This document shows, piece after piece, positions 56,219 to 64,000 of a DNA stretch of 64,000 bases (the first letter of the stretch is position 1; every line of letters begins with the position of its first letter). The notes under the pieces were generated by a model. The model saw only the letters and a program-made list of their open reading frames with translations. It was not told the DNA's origin and did not search any database. This stretch comes from Chara braunii. Taxonomy: Eukaryota > Streptophyta > Charophyceae > Charales > Characeae. The stretch spans positions 181,146 through 245,145 of the forward strand of contig BFEA01000878.1 in the NCBI GenBank assembly GCA_003427395.1, given 5' to 3'. The position numbers and the translations under genes are program-made.

Positions 56219-58448
56219 CTAAACTACTGCGAGAACCTCACGTTCATCGGTGGTGTAGTTTATGTTGGCAGATAGTAGCTGACGGGAGTAGAAAGCGATC
56301 GGACAATCCCCAACACGAGCCTCGACAGTCCCATCCTCCGCGATGGTCGAGGAGTAAGTAACAGGAGGACTGTCAGTGGAGGGAAGTGGTGGGTGGGTAG
56401 GCGTCAGTCGAGAAGCAGTGTCAGCAGGAAGGGGGGGGAAAGGAGGAACATGGGGGTAAGGTGAATCTGGAGGAGAGGGAAACACCTGAGAAAGGACAGC
56501 TCCTACTGCAAAATTTGATGCATCGGTGGTGACGATAAAGAGACGATCAAAATCGGGAAGGCGAAGTACAGCACACAGGTTACCGCCTTCTTGAGGGCGC
56601 GAAAGGCGTCCTCGCACAGGGGTGTCCAAAACCACGGCGGGTTCTTCCGAAGGACGGTAGAGGTAAGGACGTAGAAATACCTAGCGTATCCCTGGATAAA
56701 ATTACTATAGTAGCTGGTGAGGCCTAGGAAACTGCGAAGCTGCTTGGCAGATGCGGGGACGGGCCACTCTGCAATAGTAGTGATCTTCGTGTCGTCCATG
56801 TGGAAACCCTGGTCAGACACATGGTGTCCTAGGAAGTTCACTTTGCGCTGGGCAAAGCGGCACTTACTGAGCTTGGCATAGAAGCCTCCTTGTGTAAGTG
56901 CTATAGGACATCGCAGAGGTGTCTGATATGGTCTTCTAAGGTACGACTGTAGACCAAGATGTCGTCTAGGTATACGAGAACGTATTCCTTAAGGATGTCC
57001 CTGAAGATATCGTTCATCATCGTCTGGAAGGTGGCGGGTGCATTGGTGAGGCCGAGTGACATCACTGTGAACTTGTAGTGGCCGAAGCGCGACCGAAAGG
57101 CTGTCCTCGGCTGGTCCTCTGCGGCAACGCGGATCTGGTGGTAACCGCTACGAAGATCGATCTTCATGAAGAAGCGGTTGTCTGCCAGACGGTCAAACAA
57201 CTCATCCGCGCGGGGCATGGGATAACTGTTCTTAACCGTGTAACGGTTAAGAACGTGGTAGTCGATGCAGAGGCGGAGAGTTCCGTCCGCTTTGCGAGCA
57301 AAGAGGACAGGTGCACCCCAAGGGGAGTTACTGGGTTTAATGAAACCCAGTCGAAGGAGCTCCTCAAGTTGACGCTTGAGTTCCGTCGCCTCAGAAATCG
57401 AGAGTCGGTACAGTGCCTGATGGTGAACACGATAGTTAGGCACAAGCTGGATAGAGTGCTCAACACTGCGCATCGAGGGTATCCCGCTGTATGCGAAATA
57501 CGGGGGAAAGACGTCGCGGTACTCTCGAATCAGGTCGCGAACGGCGGGCTCTAAGTCTGTCGTGAACCATGTGAGTTCCTCAACATCTGCATCGGCACGA
57601 GACGTATGTGTGGACTCGACAGTTGACGGCTCAGGGACATGGGACATGGAGGGGGTATCCGCAGGCTGACGGATGAACGTAGAGATGGGAGCCGCAGAGA
57701 TGGATGAAGGGTTGGGGGGGTCGGGCTCCAGTGAGATGAGCTCCACCTCGGGACAGAGTGGATCGTAGCGAAAAAGATCCATGACGTTCACTGAGAAAAA
57801 CCTGACGTCCTCCTGTCGTATGAAGTGAGCAAACTGATGAGGGGAAGTGAAGGCAATGTCGGGGTGAGACCCTGAGGGATGAGGGTCCCGGGGAGGTAGG
57901 TCGGGAGGAGTGTCGCGCGTGGTTCCAATGAAGGGGACGCGATGGGTCTGACCACAATTCGTTTTGAGAACGAGTGTCTCGGTCGCCCACTCGGCCGTTG
58001 TGCTACGGAACCGATGAGACCAGGGAGTGCCAAGGATAAAGTCGTACCCAGTCTCCAGCACATCAAAGTATGCGGAGGAATGGTAGCGCTGAGGCGCCTG
58101 GGTACTATCCGGTGGCTGGAGGGTGAGAGAGAAGTGAAGGTCGGGGACCATCTGATCGAAGAAGCGCTGTGTCTTGCTATCTCCGAGGGTAACGGAGATA
58201 GGAGAGCGAGACCCAGAGGTAGCTAGGCGAGCTTCCTCAACCACGTGAGGGTGAACGAAATCTCCCTACGAGCCAGAGTCCCATAAAGCGTGGTACACCC
58301 TCGTAGATGTCCCTAGGCGAATAGGGATGATGGGTAGGGTGTGATCAGGGTCAGAGAGCAAGGCGAGAAGATGACGCAGGACGTTGCTGTGTTTCGTGAG
58401 GCGCTCCTGACGAGCCTGCAGAATGCTCAAGTCCAGAAGAGATGACAC
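56219..58448 (-). pseudogene. pol: Protease, reverse transcriptase and RNase H, element 2
   Basis: The 58448-58266 piece ends in the protease active-site motif HALWDSGS followed by a stop; the frame resumes at 58244 as a 447-codon open piece to 56901 with [10 protein letters not shown] (protease end), [40 protein letters not shown] and [11 protein letters not shown] (catalytic Asp pair). In element 1 this junction between protease and RT is frameshifted, while here it is open. The 56841-56503 and 56635-56219 pieces, in different frames, carry FLGHHV, LRSFLGLTSYYSNFI and the RNase H start (VTTDASNFAVGAVLSQVF). A TAG replaces the Tyr of VVYA at 56219. Confidence 0.93.
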
Positions 58449-58705
58449 AACGTCATCGAGGGTCGCCAGCTGAGCGCTACAACGGGTTGTGCGAATGGCG
58501 CGACGCGTCCAAAGTCTCGGGGGAGAAGCGCTAGATGCGACAGTCTATTGGGAGGCAGACGGTACCTCGACAGATGATGGGGCGGAGAAAACTACGTCTG
58601 TCGTGTCCTGAGGGTCCTCTGGTGGGGTAGCCGAAGGGGCAAACCGCGACTCGGTGGTCGGGAAGCCGGCTACGTGCGAGGCCTCAGGGGCACAGTGCAC
58701 CGTGG

Positions 58706-60789
58706 CTAGGTGGATGGGGCTGGCCAGGCGGGGCCGGGGGGGGATTGAGATCGACGCTGACGAGAGATGTCAGCGTAGTGCCGATTGAGGGCGGTATGGT
58801 ATGGACACTGTGAGGAGGTGTGTCCATCTAGGCGGCAACGAAGGTAGCCGCGCCGGGCCACGAGGGCGGCACGCTCCTCAGGGGATAGAGCTCCACGAGG
58901 AGGGACATGACCATGCGGGAGGTTCATCTGAGGAACCGTAGGTGTACGGGCGCCAGCCTCTGCAACCCGACTGCGTGCATGACCCATGGCAGACATGACC
59001 ATCTGCAAGCGCTCGACCATTGGGACAGTGTCGTCATCCAAGTGGTACTGGATGACGTCCCGAAGCTCGATGTCCTCGGGGGCGTGCCGAATGGTAGGAT
59101 CGAGCTCGACTGAGGCGTCCTCTCCATACTCGAGAGAACTGTAGTGCCGAGCGAATGGCGCTTCAAGTCGAGCCGGGCGACGAAAACGACCAGCAAACGA
59201 GGAGCGGCCTCTGGTGGTACCCCGAGACTGGGAAGTGGCGGCTGGCCGCGAAGTGGATGGGGGGACGGAGAAGCGACTGCACATCCTCTGGTACTGACAC
59301 GCAGCCTCGTATGCCTGCTCCGCGGAAGAGAATGGTCGCCCCATAGCTCTAGGCGGTAGTCAGTCGGCAGGCTGACAAGGAACCGGTCGGGGAACGTCTC
59401 GTCACAAACAAGGCGAGCGTCCTGAAACACCCGGATGTGACGCTCCAGGTCGGCCGGTATAGAGGACCCGGACCATCTGGTCTGGGTGACGCGGTCTAAG
59501 GCGTCGGTGACGTCATGACGAGCACCGGAGCGGTCCTGAAGGAAGGCCACGAAGTCGGCCAGAGTGGGGACCTCACCCACGCGGAGGCGCTGCGTATAAT
59601 GATCCTCCCACGCAGTGGAAGGGCTACCTCACAATTTGGTTGCGAGCACATCGCACCACAACTCCTAACGGGTGGTCGTCATAGAGAGCGTGCGCGTTGC
59701 TATCTGCAACCAGCGGGAGACACGGGATGTCCCATCATACTCGGGAATGTCCGTGGTGCGCACAGGAGGATATCTACTGTGCTGATGGCGGGGAGAGAGA
59801 GATCGAGGCGAGTGCACTGTGGCAGTGTAAGTCGAGGCCGCTGCAGTGGCAGAGGTGGGGGAAGGCTGTGGGTCGTGGCCGCTGGCGAATGGACCAGCAG
59901 ACGAGGAGGCAACGACCACGGGCAGCTGTCCCTGAATAGCCAGGTAGGAGGGAAGAGGCTGAGGAGCAGGTCGAGGGAAACGAGCCTGCATCATGGGGAC
60001 CGAAGGGGTGGTAGAGGAAGAAGGGTGGGCAGCCTGTGATGGGTGAGGCTGTTTCAGAGCGAGAATCTTCGCCTGAGCCTGCGCAATGGTCACCTGTAAA
60101 GTGGCCACTCGCTGGGTGCATGGGGTCGGAGGTGGAGGGGGCGGAGCGGGTCTCCCAGTGGGACGAGGAATCCCAGCCTGGGCGGTACCCTGCTGTGGGG
60201 GCGGGGGTACGAAGGCAGGAAGAAGAGGGCGGAGCCGTATTGCCGCGATCGGTGCGGGAAACTGGGAAGCAACACCGGTGTGGGTCGATGAAACTGCTAG
60301 GCCAGAAGGCGGTACCTGGGCCGCAGCACCTACGAAAGTAGTAGAGATGGTAGGGGCGGCCGTGGCCGAGAGAACTGCAGCAACAGACGGGGTGGTCTGA
60401 GCGGCAGCAGCACTCGCCACTACTGCGGGGGAGTGTTGGGTCTGGCCCGCAGAGGAGGGGGAACCACGATGTCTCCGACTCTGGAGTCGTGGGGAGCCGG
60501 ACTCGGAGCCGGTAGGGGATGGGGTATGAAAGCGGTGGGGAGAGTGATGAGGAGAGCCCTTGAGGCGGTTGACGTCAAGGGCAAGCCCATTGATTTGCGC
60601 TTGCAACGGTCCAAGCGTACTAAGTTGCGTCTGGATCGCTACGAGGGTGGCATGAAGATCCATCGTGTCCGCATGGGCCTGACCCTGACCCGCTGGCTGA
60701 ACGCTCACCTGGGAGGTGGACGGCGCCGCGGTGATCTCCTCAAAGGAACTCCCTTCCATGGTCGGAAGGGAAAGGGAGGTAGAGCTCAC
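58706..60789 (-). pseudogene. gag: Gag, element 2
   Basis: A 374-codon open piece (60789-59665) starts MSSTSLSLPTMEGSSFEE; a second Met (MEGSSF) is an equally good start. It carries a heptad-like DLHATLVAIQTQLSTLGPLQAQINGLALDVNRL, which looks like a coiled coil, and then a Pro/Ala/Ser-rich stretch. After a stop the same frame continues (59580-58924) with the Gag core (FVAFLQDRSGARHDVTDALDRV, ERHIRVFQDARLV). A frameshift near 59300 leads to 59344-58706, ending with the CCHC knuckle (CRLDGHTSSQC after GYLR) and RHYADISRQRRSQS. Confidence 0.9.
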
Positions 60790-60859
60790 GGGGTGTGTGG
60801 GGAGAGGGGCCCTCCGGTAAGAGGAAGGGGACCGCAGGAGCGGAGTGAGTATGTGTGAG

Positions 60860-62840
60860 TCATCTCACCCCGGATTTGGCGGGTCGCGAGTGAGAAGAAC
60901 GCGCCAAATCGCTCGAAGGGGGAGGAGTTGTTCGGGTCCAGGGTGCCCGACAGGAGGAGACGGGAGGGTAGGGGGTTTAGAAGAATCCTAAACCCTAGAA
61001 AAACCCTAGGGAAACCCTAACCGGAGTTTAGGTGGTTAGGGGAAGATAGCGGTGACCTAATCAAGAAGAGAAAATAATAACTATGGAGGGGAGAAAACAG
61101 AATAAACAGTGGATTTTTCGAGATAAGGATAAAATAAAATAATAAACAGAAATAAATAAGTAAATAAAATGTAAAGAGTGAGGAGAGAGAATACTTATTT
61201 TTTTGGAATTTTCGGCTGCATTTTCCCACCCCGCATGGGGTCAAAAATGTGCCAAGAGGAAGGAAAGTGCAAGAGGGACACACTAACTTTCAAAATGCCG
61301 CAAACTAAAATTTTTAGAAACAAATTAATGAGTAAATAAATAAATAAATAAGGAGGTGGAGAGAGTGAAGAGAAGCTAAGTTTTGATTTTTTTTTTCAAA
61401 AATTTCGGCAACATTTCGTTACCCCCATGGGGTCGAAGTGTGCCGTCAAAAAAAAGACTAAGTAAAATGGAAAAATTTGGCCAGTGCTTCGCTACCCCCA
61501 AGGGATCAAAATGTGCGACCACAACAAAGAAAGAATAAGTCCTAGCAAGATATAGAGGTGCCGCAAAAAATTACGAATTTTCAGCATAAATAAAAAAATA
61601 AAATAAAAAAAATATGAAAATAAGAAAAGAAGTAGGGAATAAGATAATTCAAATTTTTGGAGAATTTTTTTTTTTTGACATCAAAGAGAAAGAGAAAATA
61701 AAAAAAATAAAAAAATTCGGAGCTGGGTGTGGGAGGGATGGAAAAGTGATGAAGAAAGAGAGAAAAAAGTGAGAAGAGAAAGAAAAAGGTAAGGTGGGGG
61801 ATGAAGGAGATGATGGGATTGTAGTTGGGGGAGGAAAGGAGGAGAAGAGATAAAATGGGAGTGAAGAATATAAAAAAAGTGGCGAGGAGTAAAGGAGATT
61901 AGTGAGAAATGGTGAGTGGGGAGGAGATAAAAGAAAAAGGTTGTGGAAGATGGGTGGAGAGGGAGGGAGGAAGAGAGAGTAATAGTAGGGGGAAAAAAAT
62001 GTGATTAGATGATGGGGGAAGAGAGAAAGAGGTTGAGGGGTAGTAGGTTAATGGTAGGAGGGTGATAACAAGCTCTTGGGTGGCCAAGAGCAACAAGATC
62101 ACCAAGATCCAATGGATCTTGACCTTCAAGCAACCCCCTGGAAAAAGGGGTCTTCAAACTGCTACAAGCTGCCAGCACGGCAGAAAGATCTGATCAGATT
62201 GATCAGATCTTCTAAGTGAAAAGTTTGGGAGAGATCTTGATCTCCCAAACTCACATTCTCTACGTGTAGTGCATCCCCCCAGCCAGGGGGGTCTTCAAGT
62301 GCTGCCAAACTCACATTCTCCATGTGTAGTGCAGCCCCCTAGCCAGGGGGGTCTTCAAGTGCTGCCACGTAGCACTCTCGTGGTCACGGGGAGGGAGAAA
62401 GGAGAGAGGGGAAATCCATTTTTTGCCAATAACGTTTGATCCGCTGGGCGAAATTTGGCAAAAAAGGATTTGTTGGAACGCTTTTTCGAAGGCGTTTCCA
62501 ACGAGATATGGCGTGACTTCAGTCGCGGCCTGTAGAAATAGCGCTCGTCCAAAAACCCGAGTGCGCGCGATTTTTGAGCTGGCAAAAAAATATCGCGATC
62601 TTTGAACAACCGTAGCTAAAAAATTAGCGCACAAAATTTGACAATCTATGCCTATTTGGAAGCGTCTCGTCGAGAGTTTTCCAATGAGCTAACAATACAA
62701 AAATTATGACACCAGATGCGGAAGTTATGATTAAAAATGTGCACCAGTGTCATAATAAACGTAAACTGACGAACTTTTTTGCTCAAGCCACGCGTGAAAT
62801 GATGAAGGGGGTGGATGGGGAAGGGGAGTTGGGAGAAACG
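60860..62840 (-). other. Leader of element 2 with hairpin repeats
   Basis: Non-coding and pyrimidine-rich in sense. It begins beside gag with CCCTAAA-like motifs (60990-61020), has three copies of the hairpin unit (about 61210-61258, 61402-61446, 61474-61516), then A/G-rich low complexity (plus strand) to 62050, a short tandem repeat (ACTCACATTCTC, near 62247 and 62307) and a block (62400-62720) resembling 20040-20340 of element 1. Confidence 0.75.
61210..61516 (-). repeat. Leader hairpin repeat, three copies (element 2)
   Basis: Homologues of the four copies in element 1. The middle copy (61405-61446) keeps TTTCGGCAACATTTCGTTAC, CCCCATGGGG and TGCCG. The other two are more worn: CCCCGCATGGGG in the first, CCCCCAAGGGA in the last. 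Confidence 0.7.
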
Positions 62841-62843
62841 CCT

Positions 62844-62855
62844 GCTCTGATACCA
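62844..62855 (-). other. Primer-binding site, initiator-Met tRNA type
   Basis: On the minus strand TGGTATCAGAGC, one base after the 5' LTR end, is an exact match to the classical plant initiator-Met primer site. Confidence 0.93.
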
Positions 62856-62856
62856 G

Positions 62857-63207
62857 TGTGCCGGACCCGCCGGGATGGCGGTCCGATAGGATGGAGAAGA
62901 AGGGTCGACGAAGGAGGACATAGAGATGGAGCTGGAACGGACAGTGCAGCTCCGACGCAGACTCCACACACACGTACTCCAAAATATGCGAAAGTGAAGA
63001 ATGATGAAAAACAGACAACTGCTGGGGTATACCGCCAGCGGACTGACTGATTGGACTGGCCTGGCCTGGTACCGACAGTGATACCGGGCAGGACTAGAAC
63101 AGCACACGGCCAGTGGGGTCAGGCCATGACCTGGTCTCACAGGCGGAACTGGGCAAATAGCCAAATAGGCTCTGGCTGTAGGCCAGGGCAGATGAAGGTC
63201 CGCTGCA
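62857..63207 (-). repeat. 5' LTR of element 2
   Basis: 351 bp, equal in length to 53009-53359 with about 26 base differences by hand count and no indel. The transcription start and polyadenylation site cannot be located with confidence. Confidence 0.93.
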
Positions 63208-63212
63208 ATAGC
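63208..63212. other. Target-site duplication, right copy (ATAGC)
   Basis: Partner of ACAGC at 53004-53008, one transition apart. Confidence 0.65.
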
Positions 63213-64000
63213 CTAGTCTTTCCTGAGACGTAAGCCCAGCCCCCTCACATTTCTTCAAAGGACCCTTTAGAGTGATCAGGACCATTTAGGCAATGACCAC
63301 ATGTGACAGTTTTACTGACCACAGGGTTTGACTTTAGAGGTGGGTATCAAGTCAAAGGGAAAAAGTTGAATCGGTAACAACCGACCTGTTATCGAAAGAT
63401 AACAGAAATTTGGGTCCTTTCTGTAGAACCTTTTCCTTGAAATGCAGTAGATAAACAGGAACCTGCACGCACAGGTCCACGAAGAGTCAACATCCCCACT
63501 CGATTCCCACATATTGATATCTACGGGTCGAACCCTTAGACATGGGTAGTGAACTCTGGGATCGACATCCCAAGTCTAATCCCTAGTTTTACTATCACAA
63601 TCCTACTATAAACCATTTGTCACTCTCTCCCTTTACTCAAGGAGTCTCATGCATACGTCTTAAGTCGTTTTTAGGGAAACTCATGTTTACCTTACTCCCA
63701 GTCCTTGCATTTTCTCTCTTGGAAATAAGCGCACCGTTTGGTGTTTATAACTCATTCATCGTCATGGTCTTCCATCCGAAAGCCATGGACGACCATGAAC
63801 TACGCGGTGGTTCTTAAGTTTCTTTCTCCCGCGGTCTTATCTTCTTTCCTTGTTCCTTTTTCAGACATGTGAAGACATTGCTCCAACATGAGCATTGTTC
63901 CTTCCTTTCTCTTCTATTTGTGTAAACATACTCAAGTAGTAGGTTGATTCAGACATGAATCTCTTGCTACTTGATCAATAACAAGCAACCTGTTAATCAA
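63213..64000. other. No recognised gene
   Basis: Contains the third conserved stem-loop copy; otherwise nothing is supported. A 66-codon ORF (63617-63817) has a hydrophobic stretch but no known match. Confidence 0.4.
63386..63405 (-). repeat. Conserved stem-loop, copy 3 (inverted)
   Basis: CTGTTATC, loop GAAA on the plus strand, GATAACAG. Read on the minus strand it is followed by GTCGGTTGTTACCGATTCAACT, matching the order seen in copies 1 and 2. Confidence 0.6.

Larger units (their letters stand above)
53009..63207 (-). mobile_element. Gypsy/chromovirus LTR retrotransposon, element 2
   Basis: About 10.2 kb on the minus strand, bounded by two 351-bp LTRs and a 5-bp target duplication with one mismatch. 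In sense order: 5' LTR (63207-62857), initiator-Met primer site, leader (62840-60860), Gag (60789-58706), protease, RT, RNase H, integrase, chromodomain and RYDD tail (to 54279), 3' non-coding region, 3' LTR (53359-53009). All parts are present but frameshifts and stops interrupt both gag and pol. By hand I count about 26 differences between the LTRs, roughly 7%, so the insertion is not recent. Confidence 0.95.

Overview
This looks like a repeat-dense eukaryotic nuclear contig; I see no rRNA, tRNA, bacterial operon or confident host gene. Two retrotransposons start reverse transcription from sites complementary to initiator-Met tRNA, another from a site complementary to plant-type tRNA-Asp, and CCCTAAA-like motifs recur near the gag starts. 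That fits a green-lineage genome. A large, repeat-rich streptophyte such as a charophyte alga is my guess for the organism, at low confidence. The assembly is a draft: a 125-bp N run (32196-32320) lies between two nearly identical 67-bp flanks, and a single N at 2818 lies between two copies of about 41 bp.

Layout. 1-8950: microsatellites, a 162-bp tandem array, an array of unrelated-stem hairpins, two LTR-like fragments (2993-3396, 8562-8954) and a plus-strand gag remnant (5203-6828) with its primer-binding site at 3971. 8958-31588: two direct LTRs (8958-9627, 30883-31588) with a tRNA-Asp primer site, bounding a probable non-autonomous element with no recognisable protein. Nested in it, on the minus strand, is gypsy/chromovirus element 1 (10426-20601, perfect 5-bp target duplication TTCCT). 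Its interior also holds an 86-bp-arm fold-back (21579-21759) and a hairpin array with a conserved loop (28172-29390). 31589-43900: assembly gap, 49-bp minisatellite, simple repeats, an unrecognised ORF (37569-38039) and a fold-back cluster (39385-39900). 44000-50770: a decayed DDE-transposase-like gene and a decayed Helitron-type Pif1 helicase, both minus strand. 53009-63207: gypsy/chromovirus element 2, minus strand, essentially complete in structure (351-bp LTRs, primer site, near-perfect 5-bp target duplication) but broken by frameshifts and stops.

The two gypsy elements belong to one family: Gag with a CCHC knuckle, aspartic protease, RT, RNase H, integrase, C-terminal chromodomain and a short tail ending RYDD. 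Neither copy could encode intact proteins as it stands. The most interesting signals are structural. (1) A repeated hairpin with a palindromic CCCCATGGGG core lies in the leader between primer site and gag of both gypsy elements and shows a compensatory base-pair change; a packaging or dimerisation signal is an attractive but untested reading. (2) A covarying two-stem hairpin is preserved in five copies of the other LTR family, next to a tRNA-like A-box motif. (3) Tandem arrays keep hairpin geometry while the stem sequences change.
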